Notes: generated from the sequence alone by a model not told the origin. A stretch of 64,000 bases of DNA from UBA4093 sp036676455 (GCA_036676455.1 JAKFCW010000047.1:1-64000); one strand, 5' to 3'. Numbered from the stretch's first letter, positions 17,707 through 25,843 are shown. Numbers and translations: made by a program.

Positions 17707-18555
17707 TTAGTCGAGGGCGACGCGTTCGTCGGAGGGGGCGTCGTGCCGGCGGGCGACCAGGTTGGTGGCCATCTGCAGCATGGCGCGGGCTTCGGGCCAG
17801 AGCTGCTTGGCGCCGAGGAAGACGAAGGTGACGGGCTGGTCACCCTGGACCACGCCGACGTAGCAGAGCTTGGCGGCGTTGGTGAAGCCGGTCTTGCCGA
17901 CCACAGGCGTGTCGTACTGGGTGAGGAGCTTGTTCTTGTTGACGAGCGTGCGGGCCTCGTGATGGCCCTTCCACTCCAGCTCGATGCGCTTGGTCCCGGC
18001 GATCTGCACGAAGTCGGGGTTGCGCATGGCGGCATTCATGATGAGGGCCAGGTCCTGGGCGGTGGAGACATGGCGCTCGTCGGGAAGGCCGTGCGGGTTG
18101 GCGAAGTGGGAATCCGTGGCGCCGAGCATGCGGGCCTGGCGGTTCATGAGGATGGCGAACTTCTCCTCGGAGCCGGCGATGTGCTCGGCGAGGGCCACGC
18201 AGGCATCGTTGGCAGAGCGCAGCATGGCCGCGTAGAGCAGCTCGCGCACGGTGTAATACTCGCCGGGCTTGACGCCTAGGGCGGAGGGCGGGGTGTTGGC
18301 GGCGTTGCGCGAGATCTTGACCACCTCGTTGAGGTGCGCGTGCTCGAGTGCCGTCAGGACCGTCAGGACCTTGGTGGTGCTCGCCGGGGGCAGCTTGGCG
18401 TCGGAATTCTTGGCGTAGAGGACCTTGCCCTGGTGATCCAGCACCAAGGCCGCCCGGGCCGTCAGATCGGCGGCGTTCACGCTCGAGGGCTTCGCCAGGG
18501 CCTGCATGGGCATCAAAGCGATCAGTCCGGCTACGATCCAGGCGCCAATTCGCAT
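17707..18555 (-). CDS. D-alanyl-D-alanine carboxypeptidase (peptidase S11, PBP5/6-like)
   Basis: The protein has 282 residues. It has a signal peptide (MRIGAWIVAGLIALMPMQAL) and the three penicillin-binding motifs: SxxK as STTK, SxN as SAND and KTG in GKTGFTN. It trims the terminal D-Ala from peptidoglycan stem peptides in the periplasm. The family usually has an extra C-terminal beta domain and a membrane-anchoring helix; both are missing here, so this is the short form that ends just after the catalytic domain. The start at 18555 is set by AAGGAG; the reading frame continues 27 codons upstream without reason to use them. Confidence 0.92.
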   Translation of the reverse strand: MRIGAWIVAGLIALMPMQALAKPSSVNAADLTARAALVLDHQGKVLYAKNSDAKLPPASTTKVLTVLTALEHAHLNEVVKISRNAANTPPSALGVKPGEYYTVRELLYAAMLRSANDACVALAEHIAGSEEKFAILMNRQARMLGATDSHFANPHGLPDERHVSTAQDLALIMNAAMRNPDFVQIAGTKRIELEWKGHHEARTLVNKNKLLTQYDTPVVGKTGFTNAAKLCYVGVVQGDQPVTFVFLGAKQLWPEARAMLQMATNLVARRHDAPSDERVALD

Positions 18556-18701
18556 CGACTGTCTCCTTCCCTGACTCCCCATTCGACCCCCTGCGGCATC
18601 CCGTCGGCTTCTAGCGCTCGACGGCTGGGCGCCCAAGGCTGACTATACCCAGATCACCGGCCTCCCTACACCGCCTGAAACGCAAAACCTTTCGTCAAAA
18701 C

Positions 18702-18730
18702 TTGACAAAGCAGCCTCCCCGCCGTAGGGT
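18702..18730 (+). promoter_or_regulatory. Promoter of the DppC-like permease gene, nearly leaderless
   Basis: A perfect -35 TTGACA (18702-18707), a 17-base spacer and a weak -10 TAGGGT (18725-18730). The ATG at 18740 would lie about at the transcription start, so the mRNA would have almost no leader; no AGGAG is visible before the ATG. Confidence 0.45.
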
Positions 18731-18739
18731 TACGGCACC

Positions 18740-19591
18740 ATGGCCCAAACCCTCGACCTTTCAAGCCTCCCGGCGAAGCGGACGTTCCGCCTCCCCTCGC
18801 TCCTCTCGCTTCTCTGCGGGGGCGTCATCCTGCTCGTGATCGCCCTGGCCGTCCTGGCCCCCTGGCTCACGCCCCATGCCCCCACGCTGCCCCTGGCGCA
18901 GGGCCTCGACCCCAACGGCCTGCCCCTGGCGCCCAGCACGGCGCACCCCTTCGGCACCGACGACCTCGGCCGCGACGCCTTCGCCCGCTGGCTCTACGGC
19001 GGCCGCGTCTCGCTGGCCGTCGGCTTCAGCGCCACCGCCTTGGCCGGACTCATCGGAGTGGGCATGGGTCTGCTCGCCGGCTACCGCGGCGGCTGGGTCG
19101 ACATGGTCCTCATGCGCGTCACCGAGATCGTCATGGCCTTCCCCACCCTGCTTCTGGCCATGGGCCTCGCCGCCGTCCTGCCGCCGCACCCCGCCATGGT
19201 CGTGCTAACGCTCGGCATCGTCGGCTGGACCGCCATCGCCCGCCTCGTGCGCGGCATGACCCTCAGCCTGCGCGAGACCGAGTTCATCGAGGCCTCCCGC
19301 GCCATGGGCGGAAACTCCCTCTGGATCCTGACTCGCCACCTCCTGCCCAACCTCTCGGGCGCCATCACCTCGCTTCTCGCCCTCAAGCTCGCCGACATGT
19401 TCCTGCTGGAAGCCGCTCTCAGCTTCCTGGGCCTGGGCGTCCGCCCCCCGACGCCCTCCTGGGGCAACATGATCCACGACGGGCAGCTCTACTTCCGCGA
19501 CGCCCCCTGGCTCTTCATGGCCCCCGGCCTCGCCATCTTTGCCATCGTCCTCGCCTTCAACCTGCTGGGCGATCGCTGGGGCCGCCGCTAA
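18740..19591 (+). CDS. Peptide-type ABC transporter permease (DppC/OppC-like)
   Basis: The protein has 283 residues. It is an inner-membrane permease with about six membrane helices. The EAA-type loop that touches the ATPase is EASRAMGGNSLWILTRHLLP and the C-terminal signature PPTPSWGNMIHDG is typical of DppC/OppC. The N-terminus has a cytosolic arm and then a helix (GVILLVIALAVLAPWL) and the periplasmic segment HPFGTDDLGRD. The matching binding protein and DppB-type permease are 1-2.5 kb downstream, separated by two unrelated small genes. No ATPase genes are near. Translation seems to start without a ribosome binding site. Confidence 0.9.
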   Translation: MAQTLDLSSLPAKRTFRLPSLLSLLCGGVILLVIALAVLAPWLTPHAPTLPLAQGLDPNGLPLAPSTAHPFGTDDLGRDAFARWLYGGRVSLAVGFSATALAGLIGVGMGLLAGYRGGWVDMVLMRVTEIVMAFPTLLLAMGLAAVLPPHPAMVVLTLGIVGWTAIARLVRGMTLSLRETEFIEASRAMGGNSLWILTRHLLPNLSGAITSLLALKLADMFLLEAALSFLGLGVRPPTPSWGNMIHDGQLYFRDAPWLFMAPGLAIFAIVLAFNLLGDRWGRR

Positions 19592-19595
19592 CTGC

Positions 19596-19624
19596 TTTAC
19601 AAAACTCCATTAACTTGCTAATCT
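19596..19624 (+). promoter_or_regulatory. Promoter of the Cys4 microprotein/DUF1997 unit
   Basis: The -35 is TTTACA (19596-19601). After 17 bases comes an extended -10, TGCTAATCT (hexamer at 19619-19624). It would start a leader of about 160 bases with several small stem-loops, for example 19629-19643, ending at the strong ribosome binding site of the microprotein. Confidence 0.45.
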
Positions 19625-19789
19625 GATTGCAGGCGATCCCTGCTGGCGATCGCCCTCGGGCAACGAGGCCCCGCTCAATCCACCCCGTGTGGACGTCGCG
19701 TCCCACGGCTGCCAGGATCGGCGGATCGCTCGTCCCGACCCCGGGACCCGCCTCCGCCGAAGCCGTTTTGGCCCGAGAGGAGGATCCCC

Positions 19790-19918
19790 ATGTCCCAGCG
19801 CCCCCTCACCCCCATCCCGTGCTCCGAATGTCACTACAACCACCGCTGCGACTTCGTCGTCTGCTTCATGCGCCAAGAACCCGCTCCGCCCCCTCCCCCC
19901 TGGGCCCTGCCCCGCTAG
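19790..19918 (+). CDS. Cysteine-rich microprotein (42 residues)
   Basis: A short reading frame with a perfect GAGGAGG ribosome binding site six to seven bases before its ATG and a TAG at 19916-19918. The product has four cysteines in the order C11-x2-C14-x5-C20-x4-C25, with two histidines between them (H15, H18), and a proline-rich tail (PAPPPPPWALPR). There is no signal peptide or membrane helix. The spacing suits a small metal site, but I know of no family with it. It has its own likely promoter and lies directly before the DUF1997 gene. It could also be an uORF that controls the downstream gene. Confidence 0.6.
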   Translation: MSQRPLTPIPCSECHYNHRCDFVVCFMRQEPAPPPPPWALPR

Positions 19919-19978
19919 CCCCGGCGCGACGCTTCCTCGTCCGGTTTGACCGATGCCCTCCTCGGGCATGAGGGGGGC

Positions 19979-20515
19979 ATGATCGAACTTGAGGGCTTCA
20001 CCCAACGCTCCACCGTGCTCGCGGCCTCCCCCGACGAGGTCGCCCGCTATTTCTCCGGCAACGAACTCCTGCTCAAACAGCTCGTCGGCGCCGATCGCGT
20101 CGAACGCCTCGCCCACCAGCGCTACCTCGTCTCGGTCGGGCGTTTCGAGGCTCTCGGCCTCGTCATCGACCCCCACTTCGAGGTCGTCTTCGAGGACCTG
20201 CCCGGCGTCACCCGCATGGACTCCACCTCCTGCCGCGTCGTCACCTCCGAGCACCTCGACCTCGAGCTCGCCGCCGGCTTCTCCGGCGAAGCCCGCTTCG
20301 AACCCCATCCCGACGGCTGCCTGCTCACCTCCTGGAGCGCCGCCCGCGTCCAGCTGATCCGCCTGCCCGGCCTGCTGCGCGGCCTGCCCGCCGGCATGAT
20401 CCAGAAAGTCGGCAACGCCGTCATCCTCAAGGCGCTCGAAGCCACCAGCTCCCGCTTCGTTCCCCTCATCCGCGACGACTTCGAACGCTGGCGCGCCCAG
20501 AGCGTCCCTTGTTGA
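19979..20515 (+). CDS. DUF1997 family protein
   Basis: A soluble protein of 178 residues from the chosen ATG (189 if the in-frame TTG at 19946 is used; neither start has an ideal ribosome binding site). It resembles DUF1997, a family known mainly from cyanobacteria and plant plastids whose members look like small helix-grip (SRPBCC-like) ligand-binding folds: a repeated pattern of beta strands (RYLVSVGRFEALGLVIDPHF) and a long C-terminal helix that begins GMIQKVGNAVILKALEA. No catalytic motif is seen. It lies between the two halves of an ABC importer, but a link is not shown. Confidence 0.72.
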   Translation: MIELEGFTQRSTVLAASPDEVARYFSGNELLLKQLVGADRVERLAHQRYLVSVGRFEALGLVIDPHFEVVFEDLPGVTRMDSTSCRVVTSEHLDLELAAGFSGEARFEPHPDGCLLTSWSAARVQLIRLPGLLRGLPAGMIQKVGNAVILKALEATSSRFVPLIRDDFERWRAQSVPC

Positions 20516-20565
20516 GCCCCCGATCGCTCTGGTAGGCTGAGGTGCCCCCAACCGGAAGAAGGACC

Positions 20566-22155
20566 ATGCTGAAGAAATCCACCCTCGCGCTCGCCGCCCT
20601 CACCCTGGCCGCCACTGCCATCGCCGGCTGCTCCGGCCCCGCCTCCTCCTCGAAGGCCATCCTCAAGCTCGGCCTCCAGGATCCCCCCAGCACCCTGGAC
20701 CCCGCCACCGCCTACAACATCCCCGCCATCGGCGTCTCGCACCTGATGTTCAACGGCCTCGTCACCTTCGACCCGCAGGCCGCGATCGTCCCCGACCTCG
20801 CCGAGTCCTGGACCGTCAGCCCCGATGGCCGCGTCTACCACTTCACCCTGCGCGACGGCGTCAAATTCCATGACGACCAGCCCTTCACCTCCGCCGACGT
20901 GAAGTACTCCCTCGAGCGGGTCCTCAAGCCGGCCACCAAGTCCCCGGGCGCCAGCTTCTTCCGCCAGATCGAGGGAGCCCCGGCGATGATCGAAGGCAAG
21001 GCCCCCCACGCCGACGGCATCTCCACGCCTTCGCCCCGCGAGGTCGTCATCCGCCTCTCGGCCCCGCAACCCTACTTCCTGCAACTCCTCGCCATGGGCT
21101 TCGGCTCGATCGTCCCGGACGGCAAGGCAGACGCCCCCGGCTTCGAGAAGCACCCCATCGGCACCGGCCCCTTCGAATTCGAAGGCATGGTCGCTGGCCA
21201 GCGCATCACCCTGGCCAAGAACCCGACCTACTTCAAGCCCGAAGCGCCCAAGCTCGACGGCATCGAGGTGCTCCTCGGCCTCAACGAGCAGGTCGAGACC
21301 CTGCGCTTCGAGCGCGGCGAGCTCGATCTCCTGGGCGTCTTCCGCAACATCGGCGCCGCCGACTACGTCCGCCTCACCAAGGATCCCAAGTGGCAGGGCA
21401 AGTTCCTCGAGGCGGCCGACAACTCCACGCATTACCTCGGCCTCAACACCGACATGAAGCCCTTCGACAACCCCAAGGTACGCGAGGCCGTCGCCCGCGC
21501 CATCGACAAGACCAAGATCGTCACGCTCCTGAACGGCCGGGCCGTCCCCGCCGAGGGCATGCTGCCTCCCGCGCTGCCGGGCTTCGGCCCCGACGACAAG
21601 GGCTACCCGTACAGCCCCGAGATCTCCCGCAAGCTGCTCGCCGAGGCCGGCTATCCCAACGGCTTCACCGTTCCCTACTGGACCTCCAACTCGCAGACGG
21701 TCCTCAAGGTGGCCCAGCAGATCCAGCAGGATCTCTCGCAAGTGGGCATCAAGGCCGAGCTGAAGCCCGTGACCTTCCCGACGCTGCTTTCGGCCGTCAG
21801 CCGGCCCGGCAACGCGCCGATGTTCGGCGGGAACTGGACCCAGGACTACCCGGACCCCTCGAACTTCCTGCCCACGCTCTTCCACTCGCGGCAGATCAAG
21901 CCCTCCCATGCGATCAACAGCACCTTCTTCAAGGATGCGCTGACCGATGAGCTGCTCGACAAGGCCGATCGCCTGCCTTCCGAGGCCGAGCGCTTCGCCA
22001 TGTACCGCAAGGCGCAGGAGCGGATCATCTCTCAGGCTCCGGTGGTGCCCCTCTATCACCCCAAGAACGTCGACCTCGCCCAGCCCTGGGTGAAGGGCTA
22101 CCGGATCCACCCGGTCTGGCCGCTCGATCCCACGGGCCTTGAAATCGCGAAATGA
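20566..22155 (+). CDS. ABC transporter substrate-binding lipoprotein, family 5
   Basis: The protein has 529 residues. It has a lipoprotein signal with lipobox IAGC. The mature protein has the family 5 pattern: GLQDPPSTLDPATAYN near the start, LAESWTVSPDGRVYHFTLRDG, and a DYPDPSNFLPTLF segment towards the end. It captures peptides, nickel chelates or similar ligands outside the inner membrane. The ATG at 20566 follows GAAGGA; a GTG at 20542 is less likely. Its stop overlaps the start of the DppB-like permease gene by four bases (ATGA), which shows translational coupling. The ligand cannot be predicted. Confidence 0.93.
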   Translation: MLKKSTLALAALTLAATAIAGCSGPASSSKAILKLGLQDPPSTLDPATAYNIPAIGVSHLMFNGLVTFDPQAAIVPDLAESWTVSPDGRVYHFTLRDGVKFHDDQPFTSADVKYSLERVLKPATKSPGASFFRQIEGAPAMIEGKAPHADGISTPSPREVVIRLSAPQPYFLQLLAMGFGSIVPDGKADAPGFEKHPIGTGPFEFEGMVAGQRITLAKNPTYFKPEAPKLDGIEVLLGLNEQVETLRFERGELDLLGVFRNIGAADYVRLTKDPKWQGKFLEAADNSTHYLGLNTDMKPFDNPKVREAVARAIDKTKIVTLLNGRAVPAEGMLPPALPGFGPDDKGYPYSPEISRKLLAEAGYPNGFTVPYWTSNSQTVLKVAQQIQQDLSQVGIKAELKPVTFPTLLSAVSRPGNAPMFGGNWTQDYPDPSNFLPTLFHSRQIKPSHAINSTFFKDALTDELLDKADRLPSEAERFAMYRKAQERIISQAPVVPLYHPKNVDLAQPWVKGYRIHPVWPLDPTGLEIAK

Positions 22156-23069
22156 GCGGGATCCTGAAGCGCCTGCTGGGCGCGCTGGCCGTCTGGCTCG
22201 GCGTCGCGACGCTGGCGTTCGCCTTGACCTACGTCATCCCGGCCGATCCCGCCAAGACGCTGGCCGGAGCACAGGCTGACGCCGCGACCGTCGCGAACAT
22301 CCGACATGAGCTGGGCCTCGACGCCCCGCTGGGCGTCCAGTACGCCCGCTACATGGGCGGCATCGTGCGCGGGGACTTCGGGACCTCCTACGTCACCGGC
22401 AGTCCGGTCATGCCGATGATTCTCGAGCGCCTGCCCGCCACGGCCGCGCTGGCGACCGGAGCGGTCGGGGTCTACGTGGTGATCGGCATGGGCCTGGGGC
22501 TCTGGGGCGGGCTGAGGCCCCGCGGAGCGGGCGACAAGCTCGGCGTGGTCCTGGCCGCCGGCGGCGTCTCGGTCCCATCTTTTTGGTTCGGCCTCGCGCT
22601 GCTTTACGTCTTCGCCTACCAGTTCCCCATCCTGCCACTGGGCGGCTACGGCTCGCCGCTACACCTGATCCTGCCGGCCCTCACCCTGGGAATCGGCGGA
22701 GCGGCTTATTACATCCGCCTCTTGCGCCAGAGCATGCAGGAGATCATGCGGCAGGAGTACATTCGCACCGCAAGGGCCAAGGGGTTGCCCGAGGCGCAAG
22801 TCGTCACCCGGCATGCCTTGCGCAACGCGAGCCTGCCCATCGTGACGCTGCTGGGCCTGGACGTCGCGCACCTCCTAGGAGGCGCGGTGCTGACCGAGAG
22901 CGTCTTCGGCTGGCCGGGAATCGGCAGCCAGGCCATGCAGGCGATCGCCACCATGGACGTCCCCGTCATCATGGGTACCGTGCTCTTCGCCGCCACCGTC
23001 ATCGTCGCGGTCAACCTGATCGTGGACGTCGTCACCCTCTGGCTGGACCCGCGGGTCGCCAGCCTCTAG
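22152..23069 (+). CDS. Peptide-type ABC transporter permease (DppB/OppB-like)
   Basis: The protein has 305 residues with about six membrane helices and the DppB/OppB N-terminus (long first helix, then the periplasmic loop VANIRHELGLDAPLGVQYA). The EAA loop is YIRTARAKGLPEAQVVTRHA and the C-terminus shows ESVFGWPGIG. It pairs with the DppC-like permease at 18740-19591 to form the channel. The start overlaps the binding-protein gene by four bases. A terminator follows at 23095-23134, so the ATPase subunits must be encoded elsewhere; the dppDF pair at 36.7-38.7 kb is the only one in the window. Confidence 0.93.
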   Translation: MSGILKRLLGALAVWLGVATLAFALTYVIPADPAKTLAGAQADAATVANIRHELGLDAPLGVQYARYMGGIVRGDFGTSYVTGSPVMPMILERLPATAALATGAVGVYVVIGMGLGLWGGLRPRGAGDKLGVVLAAGGVSVPSFWFGLALLYVFAYQFPILPLGGYGSPLHLILPALTLGIGGAAYYIRLLRQSMQEIMRQEYIRTARAKGLPEAQVVTRHALRNASLPIVTLLGLDVAHLLGGAVLTESVFGWPGIGSQAMQAIATMDVPVIMGTVLFAATVIVAVNLIVDVVTLWLDPRVASL

Positions 23070-23094
23070 CCTCTAAAAAAACCGGTCCCACGAG

Positions 23095-23134
23095 CGGTCC
23101 CGCCGAAGCTGAGCCTTCGGCGGGCCGTTTGTTT
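23095..23134 (+). terminator. Rho-independent terminator of the ABC gene cluster
   Basis: A 10-bp perfect stem (23099-23108 with 23115-23124), extended by CGG/CCG outside a one-base bulge, is followed by TTTGTTT. Confidence 0.75.
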
Positions 23135-23232
23135 GAGGCCCGAGCATTGCCCTGTTCGAGGGGCTAGGCGGCGAGGCGATTCTTGTGCTAGACTGCTAGC
23201 CAGGGATTCCCTTGTCAAGCGGAGGGTGCGCG

Positions 23233-24102
23233 ATGACGGAAAAGGGATTGCAGGGCAATCAATCACCTGCGCCGGAGCAATCGATGGAAAACTCGATGGA
23301 AGACGCGTCGGAAAACATCACCGAACGCAAGACCGCCAAGAAAGCGTCGAACACGACGCCGGAGCGGACCAAGGCCTTTGCCGGCATCTCTCCTCAGCAA
23401 AAGGAGAAGCTGGTCGCGGATCATCTCCCGCTGGTCAAGAAGATCGCGCGCGGTCTGGCCCGACGCAGCACCGATCCGGTCGAGGACCTGATCCAGGTGG
23501 GCTCGATCGGTCTGCTCGAGGCCATCGAGCGGTACGAGACCGGCCACAACACCGAATTCAAGACCTATGCCGTCCACTTCATCACCGGCCACATCCGGCA
23601 CTACCTGCGCGATCGCCAGAACCTCCTGCGCGGCCCCCGGGTGCTGCAGGAGCTCTCCTACCGCCTGAGCCAGGTCACGGCCCGCCTCACGCAGGAGTTC
23701 GGCCGCGAACCTACCAACCAGGAGCTGGCGGACATCCTGCAGGTCACCAAGGAGCAGGTCGACGAGGTCAAGGTCTACGATCGCCGCGTCACCGTCCTCT
23801 GGCTCGACCAGGAGGGCAACGACTCCGATGACGACGAGCAGCGCTCGTTGCTCGAGAGCCTCTCGGATCCGCGCTTTTCCTCGGAGTCGCGTGAGGAGAC
23901 CGACGAGAAGCTGGTCCTGACCGAGGCGATGTCCCGACTTCCCGAGGCCCAGCGCCAGCTGCTCGAGATGCGGTACTTCCACGACCTCACGCAGGCCGAG
24001 TTGTCCCGCCGATTGGGCATCTCGCAGATGGAGGTCTGCCGGCGCCTCAAGAAGGCCGAGAAGCAGCTCAAAATCGTCCTCACCCCAAATCAGAAATACT
24101 AA
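23233..24102 (+). CDS. RNA polymerase sigma factor, SigB/SigF type (sigma-70 family)
   Basis: The protein has 289 residues. The N-terminal 70 residues are polar and variable. Region 2 carries DLIQVGSIGLLEAIERYE, region 3 covers about 140-180, and region 4 has the helix-turn-helix (LTQAELSRRLGISQMEVCRR) at the end. There is no region 1.1, so it is an alternative factor. Similar factors control stress, motility or pilus genes in cyanobacteria and Firmicutes. The ATG at 23233 follows GGAGGG; the frame is open seven codons upstream. No anti-sigma gene is adjacent, so how it is controlled is unclear. Between region 3 and region 4 there is an acidic stretch (NDSDDDEQ). Confidence 0.92.
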   Translation: MTEKGLQGNQSPAPEQSMENSMEDASENITERKTAKKASNTTPERTKAFAGISPQQKEKLVADHLPLVKKIARGLARRSTDPVEDLIQVGSIGLLEAIERYETGHNTEFKTYAVHFITGHIRHYLRDRQNLLRGPRVLQELSYRLSQVTARLTQEFGREPTNQELADILQVTKEQVDEVKVYDRRVTVLWLDQEGNDSDDDEQRSLLESLSDPRFSSESREETDEKLVLTEAMSRLPEAQRQLLEMRYFHDLTQAELSRRLGISQMEVCRRLKKAEKQLKIVLTPNQKY

Positions 24103-24106
24103 GAAC

Positions 24107-24128
24107 CGGCCGGGGGAAACCCCGGCCG
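24107..24128 (+). terminator. GC-rich hairpin between the sigma gene and trpD
   Basis: A perfect 9-bp stem (24107-24115 with 24120-24128) closed by a GAAA tetraloop. Only a weak T run follows (CCTTT), and the trpD ribosome binding site starts directly after, so it may be a weak terminator or an mRNA processing/stability element. Confidence 0.45.
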
Positions 24129-24145
24129 AATCCTTTGGAGGCTCG

Positions 24146-25159
24146 ATGATTTCCCAGGTCTTGCTTCAACTCACGGAAGGTCAGTCGCTGACCCGCGCGG
24201 AGGCCGCCGCGCTCATGAACCGGGTCTTCTCCGGCGAGGCGACTTCCGCCCAGGTGGCAGCCGTTCTGACGGCCCTGAAGCAGAAGGGTGAGACCCCCGA
24301 GGAGGTCGCGGGCTTCGCGGATGCCATGCGCGCGCACGCCGTGGCGTTCCCCACGATCGGCGAGGGGATCGACACCTGCGGCACCGGGGGCGATCGCGCT
24401 GGGACCTTCAACCTCTCGACCACCGTCTCCTTCGTGGCCGCCGGCGCCGGCCTGAAGGTCGCCAAGCACGGGGGACGCTCCGCCAGCAGCAAGACCGGCG
24501 GAGCCGACGTCCTGGAGGCCCTGGGCGTCGACATCGAGATGAGCCCCGAGACCGCCGCACGCTGCCTCGAGCGCGTCGGCATGACCTTCCTCTTCGCCCA
24601 GCGCTACCATCCGGCCATGCGCCATGTCGCACCGGTGCGCCGCGAGCTCGGCATCCCCACCGTCTTCAACGTGCTGGGCCCGCTGTGCAACCCCTCGAAG
24701 CCCCTCCGGCAGGTGCTGGGCGTCTACCGACCCGAGCTGGTGGATCTCACCATCCGGGCCCTCCAGGAGTTGGGCGCCACCCATGCCATGGTCGTGCACG
24801 GCCTTTCCGGCCTCGACGAGCTGACGCTTGACGGCCCCTCCCTGATCGCCGAGCTAAGAGACGGCGAGATCCGACGCTACGAGGTGCATCCGAGCGATGT
24901 CGGCCTCAAACAAGCCCCCGTGTCCGCGCTGGCCGGCGGCGACCCCTCCGAGAACGTCCGGATCCTCATGGACGTGCTCTCGGGGGCCGATAAAGGGCCC
25001 AAGCGCGACGCTGTGATCCTGAACGCCGCGGCCGTCCTCCAGGTCGGCGGTCTGGCCGCGACCCTGCAGGAGGGAGTGGAGCGCGCACGCGAAAGCATCG
25101 ACTCCGGAAGGGCGCTTGCGAAGGTGGACCTCCTGGTCAAGGAATCCCGACTTACTTAA
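24146..25159 (+). CDS. trpD: Anthranilate phosphoribosyltransferase
   Basis: A cytosolic enzyme of 337 residues that joins anthranilate and PRPP in the second committed step of tryptophan synthesis. It has an N-terminal helical domain (LTRAEAAALMNRVFSGEATS), the PRPP-binding loop DTCGTGGDRAGTFNLST, and KHGGRSASSKTGGADVLEAL. GGAGG precedes the ATG at the right distance. No other trp genes are near, so the pathway is scattered. It may be co-transcribed with the sigma gene 43 bases upstream unless the hairpin between them stops transcription. Confidence 0.96.
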   Translation: MISQVLLQLTEGQSLTRAEAAALMNRVFSGEATSAQVAAVLTALKQKGETPEEVAGFADAMRAHAVAFPTIGEGIDTCGTGGDRAGTFNLSTTVSFVAAGAGLKVAKHGGRSASSKTGGADVLEALGVDIEMSPETAARCLERVGMTFLFAQRYHPAMRHVAPVRRELGIPTVFNVLGPLCNPSKPLRQVLGVYRPELVDLTIRALQELGATHAMVVHGLSGLDELTLDGPSLIAELRDGEIRRYEVHPSDVGLKQAPVSALAGGDPSENVRILMDVLSGADKGPKRDAVILNAAAVLQVGGLAATLQEGVERARESIDSGRALAKVDLLVKESRLT

Positions 25160-25265
25160 CCCTGAGGCGATCCGAACTGATACGGGTCAAGCTGAATCGC
25201 CCGGCCCAGGATCCCCTCGTAGGCTGGTTAATCCCGATTTAATACGACATAGAACCCCGAAAAAT

Positions 25266-25287
25266 CCCGAGAAAATCGGGCTTTTTT
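25266..25287 (+). terminator. Short terminator after trpD
   Basis: A 5-bp stem (CCCGA with TCGGG, 25266-25270 and 25276-25280) with a 5-base loop is followed by seven pyrimidines including a run of six T. Confidence 0.55.
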
Positions 25288-25299
25288 CGCATCAAGGCC

Positions 25300-25328
25300 T
25301 TGCAATTGCAAGCGCTTGTGCATATAAT
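25300..25328 (+). promoter_or_regulatory. Promoter of the HU gene with overlapping palindromes
   Basis: The -35 is TTGCAA (25300-25305) and the -10 a perfect TATAAT (25323-25328), with a 17-base spacer. A perfect 14-bp palindrome CTTGCAATTGCAAG (25299-25312) covers the -35, and a second palindrome CAAGCGCTTG (25309-25318) fills the spacer. These are candidate operator sites, perhaps for autoregulation. The leader then has a small stem-loop (25339-25344 with 25350-25355). Confidence 0.7.
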
Positions 25329-25432
25329 CTCGCTTGTTAGCCAGGCAAGCTGGCTTGTCATGCGGGTTTTCCCCATATGACCAGGATGTAATCCGACCAC
25401 TGTGCCACTTACGACAGAAGGGAAGACGTGGG

Positions 25433-25741
25433 ATGAACAAAGAGGAACTGATCAAGCAGATTAGCACCAAGGCCAAGGTTTCCCAGAAGGAAGCCGGCGA
25501 GTGCCTGAACGCCACCATCGAGGCCATTTCGGCCGCTCTCGCCAAGGGTGACAAGATCACCTTGGTCGGCTTCGGCACCTTCCAGGTCCGCCAGCGCGCC
25601 GCTCGCGAGGGCCGCAACCCCCGCACCGGCTCGGTCCTGAAGATCCCCGCCAAGAAGTCCCCCGTTTGGACTGCCGGCAAGACGCTCAAGGAGCGGGTTG
25701 AGGGCGGCAGCAAGAAGAAGGCTGCGGCCAAGAAGAAGTAA
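25433..25741 (+). CDS. hup: HU-family DNA-binding protein
   Basis: The protein has 102 residues. It is the classic HU/IHF fold: helices at the N-terminus (MNKEELIKQISTKAKVSQ), the saddle strand segment GDKITLVGFGTFQVRQRAAR, the arm with RNPRTG, and a C-terminal lysine-rich tail (KKKAAAKKK). The tail is longer than in E. coli HU and resembles HU from other phyla. It bends and compacts DNA in the nucleoid. The ATG at 25433 has GAAGGGAAG upstream; an in-frame TTG at 25334 would add 33 unconserved residues and lies in the leader. It has its own strong promoter and terminator. Confidence 0.95.
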   Translation: MNKEELIKQISTKAKVSQKEAGECLNATIEAISAALAKGDKITLVGFGTFQVRQRAAREGRNPRTGSVLKIPAKKSPVWTAGKTLKERVEGGSKKKAAAKKK

Positions 25742-25758
25742 GCTTCTTACAGCTTGAA

Positions 25759-25795
25759 CGAAGGCCCGGGCGATGCCCGGGCCTTCGTATTCTTT
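25759..25795 (+). terminator. Rho-independent terminator of hup
   Basis: A perfect 13-bp stem (25759-25771 with 25775-25787) with a 3-base loop, then TATTCTTT. Confidence 0.8.
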
Positions 25796-25801
25796 GGGTC
25801 G

Positions 25802-25843
25802 GTCAAAGGAAGAGGCCCCCCAGGCAAGCCTGGGGGGCCTCTT
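25802..25843 (-). terminator. Terminator of leuS
   Basis: A perfect 15-bp stem (25810-25824 with 25829-25843) with a 4-base loop. Read on the minus strand it is followed by TCCTTTG. It lies four bases after the leuS stop and back to back with the hup terminator. Confidence 0.75.

Noticed and set aside
25161..25200. Stretch after trpD that resembles the 3' half of a TPP riboswitch (CTGAG, then GAACTGATACGGGTCAAGC)
   Set aside because: The key ACCUGAU motif lacks one C, the P3 arm is missing, there is no 5' P1 strand, and no thiamine gene follows. Probably chance. A covariance-model search would settle it.
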